DNA from: Agarophyton chilense
Taxonomy: Eukaryota; Rhodophyta; Florideophyceae; Gracilariales; Gracilariaceae
Direction of reading: 5' to 3'
Length of the DNA stretch: 64,000 bases
NCBI GenBank assembly: GCA_030374765.1
Contig: JARGXX010000100.1
Span: 992,001 to 1,056,000 of the forward strand
Below are positions 20,694 through 31,812 of this stretch, one piece after another; position 1 is the stretch's first letter; the number at the start of each line of letters is the position of its first letter. Position numbers and translations under genes: made by a program. A model generated the notes under the pieces. The model made no database searches, had not been told where the DNA came from, and saw only the letters and a list, made by a program, of their open reading frames with translations.

Positions 20694-23600
20694 TCATGTG
20701 CCTTGGGAGGTATTATTATGGGTGCCACCCAGTGGTGGTGTTGTGCCACCAGTGGTGGTGTTGGAGAAGTAGGGCTTGGCAGATGGGTCTCGGTAAAATC
20801 TGTTGAGGTAAAATCGATGGAAGCGCCAGTGCAATCGAGGGGTGAAGGGGGGTGCGGGGTAGTTTTGGCGAAGTACATGAACGGGGCCGAGAATGGAAGA
20901 GGGTGGTACGAGGCCGAACCAGGGGGAGACGTTGTCGGAGTTGGAAGTGTTTGAGAAAGGAAGGGGGTGGGCGGTGTGGTTTTGTTCGTCGTCTGTTGCC
21001 CATCGGAGGCAGATGCAATTGAGAGAGACATCGACTTGATCGTGGGGTGGAACGAGTTCGAGAAACTGAACGAAGGCGAACTTGTTATGAGTGGAAGGGG
21101 AAGAAGGGGTGGTGAAGCGAAGAAGAGAGTTGAGCTTGCAGACCCAGGCGGTAGAAGTGGGGTTGGAGAAGCTGGAACCGGCAACGAGGATGTGGGAGAA
21201 CTTTGGGGTTTTAGAGGGACCGAAGAAGGGAGCAGCGAAGATACGTTGAATGAGTGGGAGAGGGGGATCTTTGACGGCGAGCTCGTTTCGATCGGCGATG
21301 TAGTCGTCTAGGGTTGGGGTGAAGCCGCCGACGACGTATGCGGAATTGACGAATGTGAGACGGGTTTGGCGGAGAGTGGGGGAGTCCTGGTTGAGAGCTA
21401 GTGTTTCGAGTGTGAGTGTGACGAAGGAGGGGAGTGCGAGGGTTCCAATCTGTGAGATGATGGCGATAGTGTCTGGGGAGAAGAGGTTCTGAAGGGAAGA
21501 GATTGTTGAGTGGGGGCTTGCTCGAAGGAATTTGTGAGCGGTGATGAGATCGGAAAAGGAGATGTGCTTGCCATCACGGACGAAACCTGGTTTGCGGGCT
21601 TGGAAGGGAGGAGGAGGGGCATGGAAGGATGAGGTGACGGAAGTATCAGCGGAGAGAGAAATCCAATTGTTGACGGCATCGGAGCGTTCGATGGCACGGG
21701 TGGTTTCGTTGTGCGCGGTGGGTCTGCGCTTGGAGGTTCGGGAGTAATGTGCTTTGAAGAGGGTATGGGCTTGTTCGAAGATGCCTGCATCGTTGAAGTG
21801 GAGACCCCCAAAGCGTCGAATTTCGTCTACGATGTGATCGAGGAGGTGGAATTTGAGGGTGCCAAGGTTGGAGGTATGGTATGGACCGAGAACATCGACA
21901 GCTCTGTGCTTGAAGGAATGGATTTGGGAGGCGAGTTTGGCAAGACGAGAAGTGGTCCATTTGGGGACGGAGTTTTAGCACATGGAGGGGAGGAGGAGGT
22001 CTGTGTACTTGGAGAAGACGGTTGTGATGGGAGCGGAATTGGCTTCGTCACAGCAGCGGTCGAAGAAGGCGCCGATGAAGGGGAAGACCATGTCGAGGGC
22101 GCGGTAGTCTTTTGCTTCTAGCATGCCGCGGACGCCGTCAGTTGTGAAGAAGCCGTTGAGGGACTGCCCGCTTTCGGAAGTAGAGAAGTCGATGTGGAGG
22201 CCGGTAGCTGTAGAATGATTTTCGATGGCAGTGAGGATGAAGTTGGAGTGCTTGAGGATGGAGGTGCGGACGGAGTGAAAGTAACGGCGGGAGTTTGTGG
22301 AGCTGATGGTGGTGAATAAGTGTTCTGATCTGAGACGTTCGATGGTGGCGAGCTTGATGAGTTTGGAAACGCCGAGGTGGAAGTTGTGGAGGGGTTCGAA
22401 GGGGAAGATGTTGTATGGGGTGAGGAGGGGGGTGATGTTGAAAAGGGGGTAAGACTCGAAGAGGGAGGGGTATTTTGCAAGGGAGAGGGAGTGGAGTGCT
22501 TGGAGAGCTTGTTCCTTGAAGTTGCGCGAGACTCTTGGCTTGCGGGCGAGGAGAGCTGCTTCGGAGTCCTTGAGGAGGGAGAAGTGTTGGTTGCGGGCTG
22601 CAAGGGTGAGGGGAAGAGATCGAGGGGGATGGGCGTGAGAGTGTTGGTGGAGTTGTGAGCGAGGGACAGAGCATCTGTGGCAGGTGTGCTGGGGGCGGGT
22701 GCCGTGGGAGATGGCGAGAATATCCTTTGCCTCGGGAATGTCTGCGCAGTAGCTGGCGATGATGGGGTGGCATTGACGAAGAACGCCGTCTGCGTCGCGG
22801 AAGGGGAAACCGGGGAGGGCGGAACAGAAGAGAGGTTGAAGGAGGGAGGAGATGGTCTGCTGTATGAGTTCCATTTTTGTTTGGAGGGGGATGGAGGAGG
22901 AATGAGTGATGATATCTTCATCTGGAGAAGGAGTGATTGGGGTGAAGGAGGTGGGAAGATAGCCGAGGAGTGTGAGATTGTCGGAGATGCATTTGCCGCG
23001 AAAGGAGTCGGAGAAGTTGAGAAGGGTGACGTGGGGGGGGTACGAGGTGATGGAAGAATATTTGAGAGAGGTAGAGGACTTGTCGGAGTAGATTTGGACG
23101 AGGCCGATGAAGGAGTCGATACCGGTGGAGTGAGGGAGATGCCAGACGATGTTATCTTTTGTGGACTGCATGATGGCGGTCTTGAGTGCGGGGACGACTT
23201 TTGAGCCGAGGGTGGCTGCCATGGGGTGTGCGAAGGCGAGGGAGCCGGAGGCGGATGTTTGGGAGATGGGGTGGAAAAAGGTGTTCTTGAAGTGTGCGAG
23301 GGCGAGCTGTTGTTTGAGGACATGGATTGCGTCTTTCTGGAAGAGGGTTGCGGAGAAGCGTTTGTGGGGATCGAAGATGGTGGAGGGGGCGAAACCAATG
23401 GACCTGATTCTCTGGTGGAAGAGGTCTGTCTGGAGCTCGAGGCATTGCTTTGCGGAGGAGACTGAGTTCTGGAATGTTGATTCGGAGAAGTGGGGATCAT
23501 TAAGGAGAGTGATGAGTTCGTCAACCTTTCGTTGTCCAAGCTTGGAGGCGATGGAGGAGATGTAGAGGACCATTTTCTCCAGGTGGGGGTTGTCGAGGGG

Positions 23601-23955
23601 GGGAGTGGAAGGAGGGAGGGGGGAGAGAGCGAGAGAAGAGGGGGAACCGAGAGGGGCAGTGGCGACGTGGATGGCGTCCTTGGTGTGGAGGGAGAGAGAG
23701 CTGGTCTTGGAGGTAGGAGTCATGGTGTGCGAGAGGGACGTTTTCGGAAGGGCTATGTGAGGGAGGAGGATGAGGGGGGAGTTGTGAGGTGGACTTGTGG
23801 CGTTTTGTGCGGGGGGGGAAGTTGGGTTCATTTCCGCCAGGGGAGAGGAAGCGCTTGTTGGCGGAGAGGCGATGAGGGCACCTTCTCTGGTGCCGCTGGA
23901 GGGCGGGGATTTCTCGGGCGAAGAAGGAGCAACCATTGAAGCAGCAGGAAGGCAT
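20694..23955 (-). pseudogene. Plavaka/CACTA-like transposase
   Basis: It starts at the ATG at 23955. An N-terminal C2HC zinc finger (CCFNGCSFF, then LQRHQRRC) matches the N-terminus usual in Plavaka transposases. The frame changes near a run of eight Gs at 23811-23818 and continues to 21975. It includes CHPIIASYCADIPEAKDIL (about 22715-22775), closely resembling the Plavaka signature of HPI-A-Y-AD-PE, then HTCHRCSVPR, and later PLHNFHLGVSKLIK. An in-frame TAA at 21975-21977 is followed by 426 more open codons to the TGA at 20694. That part has no internal ATG yet carries the expected C-terminal pattern: LGTLKFHLLDHIVDEIRRFG, and a TSKRRPTAHNETTRAIER segment. Full length would be about 1,090 residues. 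It is probably inactive in this copy. Confidence 0.82.
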
Positions 23956-24273
23956 GGTGGGTGGAGGAGAGGTGGTGGGAAAGAAGTTGGTAGGGGGCGT
24001 AGACGGAGAGAGAGTATGGCGCACACAGGGCACGTGACAGGGGAGGGCGGTGGAGAATAATATAGAATGCAAGGCACGTGAGGTCTGCCAGGTCGGGCTG
24101 CGATTCTGTTGCGATTGATATGGATGGTACTAAATGTTCAATTTCTATTTTGAGGTCCATTTTGGGACCGGTTGTTTGTACTAATCTGTCAATCTAGAGC
24201 GCACAAAGATTGAATCTGCTCCTGCACCACTTCTCTACTTTTACCTTTAAACTGCGGCGACAGAAAGACTCAC

Positions 24274-24344
24274 GCTAGTTTTACCTCCATCAAAACTAGA
24301 AAAACTGCAGATATGTGCTAGTTTTCCTTCCCATACAAACTAGC
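24274..24344. repeat. Right subterminal GCTAG motif cluster
   Basis: GCTAGTTTT at 24274 and 24317, and CTAGC (opposite orientation) at 24340, with a further AAAACTAG near 24293. These match the motifs near the left end. Confidence 0.65.
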
Positions 24345-24447
24345 ACTAATGAACGAATGAAAAAGTTTTCGGAAATTAACACCTCCAAATTTGGATAAAT
24401 TCACGGGTTTTTCGGTCATTTCAATTCGTCCTTTTTTGACCACTGAA

Positions 24448-24464
24448 CTAGCATTCCGAGAACA
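24448..24464 (-). repeat. Right terminal inverted repeat
   Basis: CTAGCATTCCGAGAACA, the exact reverse complement of 8281-8297; followed by the CTG duplication at 24465-24467. Confidence 0.9.
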
Positions 24465-24487
24465 CTGACGCAGGCCCGGTTTGTCAT

Positions 24488-26218
24488 ATGAAGTACAACA
24501 ACTATAAAGTACGTGCTTCAATGTGTTTCTCCGATCGCCTTGCGGTTCCGGTCACCTGCGTGTTGGATACGGGGGCCGGCCCAAACGTGCTGAACTCCCG
24601 CGTCATACCTGAGGCGGTACTTCGGAACCTGAGCCGACATCCCGACAACAACCCGCTGGTGGATGCAAATGAGCGCCTATTAAACCTTCGAGGTATGCTC
24701 ACCACTGTGGTGGAGCTCGGACACATCAAGGTAAGACTGCAATTCTTTTTTGTCGACCATTTACCAACAGACTGCCTCCTAGGTACGAACTTCATTGACA
24801 GACATGCCAAAGCAATCGTTCCTGGTTCCCGTACCGTCGCCCTACGTCACGGGGGACGAAATGCCATTTTAGGTAATACGGAGACGAAACGGGGATGGTT
24901 CGTCAAACCGAAGAAGAAGATAGCCACCGAAACGGTCTCCGACAAAGTGCAGATTACCAAACAGGTTGTTATCCCGCCAATGCACCAAATACTGGTACCG
25001 GTGTCGTGTGCGACCCCCGGGCTGGTCATACTACAAACCCATTTGAAGTTTGCACATCGACACCTCACCTTGATGGCCAAAGGGATTGTCGACAACATCT
25101 CAAATCAACTTTTTAAAGTGTGTCTCAGCAACTTCAGAAGTCATGACGTGAAGTTGCCGAAAAAAACCAATGTTGGCATCGCAATACCGCCACCACAAGG
25201 GGTCTTCGCCGTAGCTCACACTGATCTCGGCGAGGTCGCCTTCGATAAGGAAGGAGAGTGCGCAAATGCGTCCGCAACCACAAAGGTATCGATAAATACC
25301 AACTTGGAAGCGAAGGTAACCGATAATGCATCGGTAGAAAAAGAAGAGAAACCGGACCCTGAGAGGCAATGGCAAGATACAGTCCAGATCGGTGAAGAAA
25401 ACGGCCAAGTGCGGGGCCATATTCTCGACTTTCTGGAGGAGTTCGAAACCATGTGGTCAGGCCATCTGGGCCAAATTAAGGCCACACAGCATCGCATCGA
25501 GCTCCTCCCTGACTCAAAGCAGAGTTACCAGCTCCCATACCGAGCAGGTCCGAAGGCGAGAGAGATAGAATTCAAAGAAGTGGAGCGAATGCTCCAAGAA
25601 GGGGTAATTGAACCAGCCAACTCAGATTGGGCTAGTCCCGTGGTTCTGCTTCAGAAGAAAGGGGACAACCGTATGAGGTTTTGTGTGGACTACAGAAGGC
25701 TCAATAGAATGACCATCAGAGATTCGTACCCAATACCTAGAATGGATGAGTTCATCGACTCCTTGGGAGATGCGCAGATATTCACCACGTTGGATGACAA
25801 GTGTGGTTATTGGCAGGTACCCGTAGGTGGGGAAGATCGATACAAAACGACCTTCACGTGCCATGTAGGTTTGTTTCGCTTCACACGGATGCCTTTCGGG
25901 TTGCGCAATGCTCCAGCCACCATTCAAAGGGCGCTGGACATCATCCTTTCGATGGTTAAATGGACAACCGCCTTTGTATACATCGATGATGTCATCATCT
26001 ATTCCAGATCGGTAGAAGAGCATTTTTCACATATACGCACCGTACTAACCCTCCTAGCTGAGGCAGGGGTAACGCTGAAGCTAGGCAAATGCGTCTTCTT
26101 TACCAGAACCGTTGAATACCTGGGCTACATCATAGGCCGTGGTACCCTAGAGGTTGCGCCGAGCAACATTAGAGCCGTAGAGAAGGTCAAGTTGCCAAGA
26201 CCTCAGACAGACGTATGA
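24488..26218 (+). pseudogene. gypsy pol: protease and reverse transcriptase region
   Basis: Gypsy sequence resumes after the nested transposon. VLDTGAGPNVLNSR (near 24560) is a retroviral-type aspartic protease site. The reverse transcriptase covers about 25480-26180, with MRFCVDYRRLNRMT, FTTLDDKCGYWQVPV, FTRMPFGLRNAPA and FVYIDDVIIYS. The order and motifs place it in Ty3/gypsy. Fossil part. Confidence 0.85.
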
Positions 26219-26254
26219 TTCTTTAAAGGTTTATGTAACGTCTATCGTGGCTTC

Positions 26255-27163
26255 GTGAAGGGATTCGCGAAAATAGCGGCTCCCCTCAACAAGAAGCTCC
26301 AGAAAGGTGAACCTGAACTGTTTGAGAATCTATCAAACGAAGAAATGGACACGTTTGGGGAATTGAAACGAGCGCTGTTGTCGCCGCCAATCTTAGCGTT
26401 ACCGAAAACATGTCTACCATACACGCTGTATACAGATGCATCCCATGCTCAAATTGGTTGTTTTCTCATGTAGGAGCAGCACAACGGAGACAAATTACCT
26501 ATTGGATACTGGAGCCGCGCTATGAATGAGGCGGAGCAGAACTACACGGTAACCGAGAAGGAATGTCTAGCAGTAGTGTGGAGCATGTTGATGCTCCGTC
26601 CATACCTTTGTGGTGAGCGCTTTACGTTATGCACGGACCACGACGCCTTAAAGTGGATCCTCGGACTCGCAGATACGTCTGGTAGACTTTCCCGTTGGAG
26701 GTTGAGACTGCCGGAGTTTGAATACGACGTACAGTACCGTCCAGGTATCAAGCACAACAAAGCTGACGCTATGTCACGCTTAAACACGTCCGTATTAGAG
26801 ACAGAACCTGTGGACGATGAAATCCCTTGCCTTTTGGTGCCATCCAACCGAAACGGTACCGGCGAACACCTAGAAGGGTGTTGGGACTTCCCTGAAGCAG
26901 GTGCCTTGCGGAAAACCGACATGGCCACGCAGATACTGACCCTAGAGGAAACGGACGTCATGCCCGTAACCCGAGATGAATTTCTACGAGAACAGGCCCA
27001 GGATGCGTACTGTAGAACCCTGGCTGACCAGATTGGTTTCAAAGGATCACCATTCGATGTGGACCACAATGGGTACATCGTGAGAATGTCAACCTTGGAT
27101 GGTAGCCTCCAAAAGGTGGTTCCGAAGGCGCTGTGCCCGAGAGTCTTGTATCTTGCGCACTAA
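26255..27163 (+). pseudogene. gypsy pol: RNase H region and integrase approach
   Basis: YTLYTDASHAQIGCF and the later CTDHDALKWIL and IKHNKADAMSRL are the standard RNase H landmarks of Ty3/gypsy elements. The region after 26800 leads to the integrase zinc-binding domain. Fossil part of the same element. Confidence 0.8.
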
Positions 27164-27196
27164 TCGCGACTATCGGAACACCCCGGTGCCACCAAG

Positions 27197-28680
27197 ATGT
27201 ATTACACCTTGAGGCAACAGTTCTATTGGCCTCATATGGCCCTTGATGTCTATACCTTTGTAGGTCAATGCCAATCTTGTATTCGTACCCGCGGTGGTAT
27301 TCGAAAGAATCGAAAGTACCTCAAGCTGTTTCCAGCAGCGGGTCCACTGGAGTTTGTTGCGATGGAGCTTCTAGGACCACTTCCCAAAACCAAGAATGGG
27401 TATCAGCACATTCCAGTGATCACCGACTGGTTCTCGAAGCTCACGAGAGCGATACCTTTAAAGGAGACGAAGTCAACCACGCTGGCGATCGCGTTCCTCA
27501 ACAATTGGGTCTACCCGTATGGTGCACCAGTACCTACTTGCTGATAATGGTTCAAACCTGGCATTGAAGTTCTTCGAAGCAGTCTGTAACCTCTTGGGTA
27601 TCAAGCACTATTTCACTACTGCCTACCACCCGCAGACGAACGGAAAGGTCGAGCGCTTTAACCACACATTGGTATCAAGGCTAGGACACTATACGGAAGA
27701 GCACCAAACTGGGTGGGATGAGCTGGTGCAACCGCTCACCTACTCCTATGACCTTCAGGTTCACCGTTCAACGCAGACCACTCCCTTCCATTTGGTTCTT
27801 TCGCAACACCCCTCAGGTATTGTAGTGCAGGGAGATCATACCACTAGCACTGCAGCTGGCGCACTGACCCCCTGCCCAAGTCAAGCAAAATACCCTTTTG
27901 AGGTTGACGAGGGCTCTCAAACATGCAGAGAACCGCCTCACTGCAGCCCAGAAGCAGTACAAGGCCGACTACGACCGTAGGGTAACCAAAGTGGTCTCTG
28001 TATCTTCGGGACAATATGTATACATAGACAACCCACCTTCAGGTAAAAGACCACAACCGGGTGATGAAGCGGAAGATGAAGCTATTGATAGAGATATCAA
28101 TTCGAAGCTCCTACCCAAATTAGTGGGAACTTATGAGGTATTGAACGCATCAGACCACACCATTACGGTTGAACAAGATGGAATACCGAATACGATATCA
28201 ATCGACCGTATTACGGTAGCACCTGAAACGGTTCAACACCTCATGGAGGCGGACACCTCAGCCAGAGAACCCAGAGCGGTAGCTTTGCGCACTCGACCCT
28301 CGGAGGACCCCACCCCGATTGAGGTGAATGATGAGCCACAACGGGATGATCCGGACTACAACCCTCTAATAGGGACGGAAATGGAACCTCAAACGGTAAC
28401 AGTGGGAGCTCCCGACCCGGCTCCCACACACGAAGCTCCCAACTCGGAGCATATGAAACCTCGAGGTGGCCTTCCCCCGAAAGATCAGGACCAAACCTGA
28501 GAGAAATTTCCCGTTGACGGTCTTGTGGGCCACACGCGAGCCTACAATGGTCTGAAATACACCGTCAGGTGGTACGGCTGGGGCCCAGAAGGGGACACCC
28601 TCGAACCCCCAGCCGCAATACTCCCAGACTTCCGTACCACGTACTGGCGCAGTCGCAAGGAGCCGATGCCTGCAGACGGC
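27197..28680 (+). pseudogene. gypsy pol: integrase with chromodomain-like tail
   Basis: CQSCIRTRGG (zinc finger end), then PLEFVAMELLGPLPK, VITDWFSKL and, near 27610-27660, YHPQTNGKVERFNHTLVS mark the DDE integrase core. The 27900-28250 region is the C-terminal integrase domain. Around 28510-28650 the sequence resembles a chromodomain (YTVRWYGWGPEGDTLEPPA), the feature that lets chromoviral gypsy elements target chromatin. Fossil part. Confidence 0.75.
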
Positions 28681-28702
28681 TAACCTTAGACCTTCGTGGT
28701 AC

Positions 28703-30651
28703 TCAGGCCCAAGTAAGAGGGAGAAAAGACGTCGTTTCCCGCAGAAGGTGGACGCATATGCGTTTCAGATTACCTGCAAGGGAGGACACGAAAGAACCAC
28801 CGAATGTAACAGTAGAGGAGTCAAGAAGAGACAACAATTTGATTTTAGAAGAACCTGTCGATTTAGGAGCAATGGAATCAGGAGGACCCGTGTTATTGAC
28901 TACGCACGGAGGACAACTTGCAGAATTGCTAGGAGCCATCGATCGAGGAGGTAGCGAAGGAGCGGTAGCCCCGCCACCGGGGAAAGGAGTCGAAACCAAA
29001 ACAGGATGAACGAAAGGAACCGCCGGAGCAGGTTGCAAAATCGCAGGGTTCAAGTTAGCACCTAGAAGGGGATCTGTCAAAGGACCAGAAGGCGCAGCAG
29101 CAGAGACGCTTGCCAGATTGGCAACCTGACGGGTGGCCAGTTGGTACATGTCCAACTGGAACTGATTCCGGAACTCACCAAGTTGGTTCAGCGCCTTCCG
29201 GTATTGCGCATGGCGCGGCAGCAAACCTTCAAGGAGCGTTAATGCAGCAACCACGGAGGTAGGACTAGCCCTCTGAAAATTGGTGACGCAAGACTGGCGA
29301 ATTCGAGCCAGCAAACCGACCACGGTCGGATAATCCATCATAGGTTGAGGCGGAGGACGAGCAATTCCCGCCAACAGAGGTCAAACCGTACCAGCAACCC
29401 GCGAGGAGCTCGGTTGAGTAGGAGTCACACTCGTAGGGGTAGGCGACTTACGACCTTGAGGTAACGGCTCGGACGGGAAGGGACCGGCATAACGACCAAC
29501 TGGTGTCTCCACAGTACCGTGATAAGGTTCGGGGCTCGCGGGAGCTCCATAAACAGGAGGCTCCCCGGGATAATATTGGGCGTGGCGAGGCACGAACTCC
29601 CAAGTTGCGAGATCGAAAGCCTCCCAACCTTGATGGGAATCCCAATGGTAATTCTTGCTCTGCTCGGGATACGAGTCCAAATCCTTCACGGTATAATCGT
29701 TCCCCTCCACGATGTTCTCGTAACCAAATCGGGAAATATCCTGGGCAACCCTCGGAGGTATGAAGAAGATGCGACCTACAGGTTGAACACCATCTCGGTA
29801 TATGTCAGAGTCGGGATTGCGACAATCCCCATAGATACCGTAACGGGCGGCCTCCAGAGCCAGGATGGCAACCAACACGGTCCGGAGTTCCAGGGGAGAA
29901 CTCAGTCGCAGGGACAGGCATACTGCGAAACCCAATGTTGGTAGGCGTAGGCGAAGTCAAGCGAGTCACCCTCTTTGTAATACCACCGCGTCCACGGCCC
30001 ACAGATGGGCCGCTACCTGACATGGTTGGGAAGGCCGTAGCTCGACCCGACGAACGAGGTGATGACTCGACATCCACAGCCGCGGTGAACACCAGCGGGT
30101 ATTCATCTTTCTGAAGTAGAGCCTCCTCGGTGCGTTCTGGGGAGACGGCCAACGGATCCAACCTTTCCGGTAGTACCGACATCGACCTTTCGGGTACAAT
30201 AGTGGCCGGCGTGCGGTCGCGAGCGGGTCCAGACCTTTGAAGTATCGTGGAACGGGACCAATCCGAACTTAAATGCATAAGTGCAGGGGTTTCAATCCCT
30301 TCGTAGTCGCCGACTTCTTCAATTTCAATGGTAACCGGCATCTCACTTTTATCGAGCACTGGTGCTACTTGGGGGGGCGAACCACCCCTTCGAGGTATCA
30401 GTGACGAATCCACGATGCGGCGCGAGGTGCACAGACGTGGTACCGAATGGGTTCGAAGGCGTGTGGGGAGGCGGTGCGATTTTGTCATCGCCTTGAGGGT
30501 AAACCGGAATGCAAAACCGGAAAAAGGTCGCGTATTTCCCGATGGGGCCGCTCAGCATCAATAAGGTATCACAACCGGAAGCTTCCACCACGGACCCAGG
30601 GCAACGCCTCAATGGTTGTATCGACGCAGACTCAGGCCCCACCGGCGCCAC
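28703..30651 (-). pseudogene. Antisense reading region in the 3' part of the gypsy element
   Basis: Minus-strand frames at 28703-29374, 29381-29935, 29805-30488 and 30349-30651 have protein-like, proline- and serine-rich composition, with structured patches such as ARIRQSCVTNFQRASPTSVV and ISRFGYENIVEGNDYTVKD. Several plant and fungal gypsy elements are known to carry an additional antisense gene between integrase and the 3' LTR, and this fits that arrangement. I recognise no domain. Fossil part, broken in a few places. Confidence 0.5.
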
Positions 30652-30699
30652 GAGTCCATCCTTACAAGGTAGATGAAACCTGGAAGGTCTAGAAGCCAG

Positions 30700-31164
30700 G
30701 AAACCTTCAGGGAAAGCCGGACAGCACGGTTACGGTCGCGACGCCGCCAATTAAGGGCAGCAATACCTGAAGGGTTGTCAAGCCGTGAGAACGACCAGGC
30801 GAGACGGCGCGCGCAGGGATCTAGGAGGAAACTGAGGTTTGAGTAACCGGGAACGGTGAGATACCGACTTGGTTGGACAGTGGGCTATGCGGAAGCAGAA
30901 TCGCAATCCAGCAGGGCTACTACCGAAAAGTGGGCCGCGAGCGCCCTAGTTACACTGCATCGCCCTCATGAAAGTCCCTACCTGAATGGTTGTCGCTCAA
31001 TTCGTGCGCCGACGTCGTCGCGCGCCCTCCACAACCGATACTGGCGCCGAGTTCTGAACCTCAAGGGATCGTGCGTCGCGCACAAACACCACTCCAATGC
31101 CCGCGCCGCTGTCCCTCGCTACAACTCTATGGTTTGATGGAAGGAGACACGGGGCGTGACTCAC
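30700..31164. other. Non-coding segment before the right gypsy LTR
   Basis: No gene seen. It may contain the promoter of the antisense region. Confidence 0.4.
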
Positions 31165-31180
31165 GGGTAGGAAGGGGGTC
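31165..31180 (+). other. Polypurine tract before the right LTR
   Basis: GGGTAGGAAGGGGGTC ends immediately before the LTR start, as expected for the plus-strand primer of an LTR element. Confidence 0.65.
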
Positions 31181-31812
31181 TGTCGAATAGTGGCAGAAGG
31201 GCTGACCCTTGAGGTTCAATATACTACACTGACCTTGTCGGTGATGGATTCGAGGAATCACTGGCCATGCAGCTCCGGGCGAGCTACCATCTAGGGGTTG
31301 TCAGCCACGTGTGGTGTTGACATGTACCTTCTGGTTGAGTAATTGTTAGTACTTGTAATTGTAATTATACTTATTTTAGTACAGTAGTGGAGTGGCCATC
31401 TGGTACTGTAGACAGTGGTGGCCAGGTCTCTGACACTAGGTCAGAGACCGTGCCTTGCTGGCACCTCCCGGGTGATCTGGAGAGTGCAGTCCACTGCAAA
31501 TAGGGAACTGCACCTCCTCCATCCTAGTCTGATAAGGACAGGCATCACTTGGGTCACGACTATACCTTTTGGTTCAATGTTTCTCAACTACCACACAGGC
31601 TTTCCCGCGCGTCGACGCCTACAATCGTTCACCTACACGGTATAGGCTAGTCGCCGCGCCGTTTGCCCCTGCGGGTTTTCACGGTGCCCTGTTACCATCG
31701 AGGTATACTACGTCTACCTTCCAAATTTGAGCGTCAACACGCTCCCTACGGTTGAGCGTCACTACGCTCCCGAGACAAGACAGTAGCATACTCCAGAGGT
31801 GATTGTACGACA
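31181..31812 (+). repeat. Right LTR of the gypsy element
   Basis: The 632-bp repeat is colinear with the left LTR, starting TGTCGAATAGTGGCAGAA and ending TTGTACGACA. Confidence 0.85.

Larger units (their letters stand above)
8281..24464. mobile_element. 16.2-kb CACTA/Plavaka-like DNA transposon carrying chromatin-modifier cargo
   Basis: Both ends are visible: 17-bp perfect inverted repeats (TGTTCTCGGAATGCTAG at 8281, its reverse complement ending at 24464) and a 3-bp duplication CTG on each side, as expected for the CACTA superfamily. Subterminal GCTAGTTTT motifs occur near both ends. The transposase is a minus-strand gene near the right end. Other content, left to right: a possible membrane protein, a dioxygenase-like plus ParB-like locus (minus), a palindrome array, a methyltransferase-SET gene (plus) and an 884-residue protein (plus). 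Five in-frame stops and about three frame changes suggest a recently inactivated copy. It inserted into the gypsy element between gag and pol, so it is younger than that element. Confidence 0.88.
5206..31812 (+). mobile_element. Ty3/gypsy LTR retrotransposon, old, containing a nested DNA transposon
   Basis: Two LTRs of about 633 bp (5206-5839 and 31181-31812), both starting TGTCG and ending TACGACA, bracket gag (5915-8197), pol (24488-28500) and a 3' region with antisense reading frames. The order PR-RT-RH-INT is that of Ty3/gypsy. A 16.2-kb DNA transposon interrupts it at 8281-24464, leaving about 10.4 kb of gypsy sequence. The LTRs differ at roughly one base in ten by eye, so it is old. No matching target duplication flanks it, so the two LTRs may come from different insertions or the ends have recombined. 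Broken, with roughly half a dozen or more breaks. Confidence 0.85.

Noticed and set aside
10215-21977. Alternative genetic code (TAA/TAG read as Gln) to explain in-frame stops
   Set aside because: One of the stops is TGA, TAA/TAG stops occur at natural ends of other frames, and the intact zinc-finger gene ends in TAG with no continuing homology. Decay explains the data better.
21398-23539. Several long Ser/Pro-rich minus-strand frames
   Set aside because: They are shadow frames of the transposase, caused by its pyrimidine-rich coding strand.
8281-24464. KDZ (Kyakuja-Dileera-Zisupton) or Polinton element
   Set aside because: The duplication is 3 bp, not 8 (KDZ) or 6 (Polinton). There is no protein-primed polymerase, retroviral-type integrase or capsid gene, and the transposase motif is Plavaka/CACTA-like.
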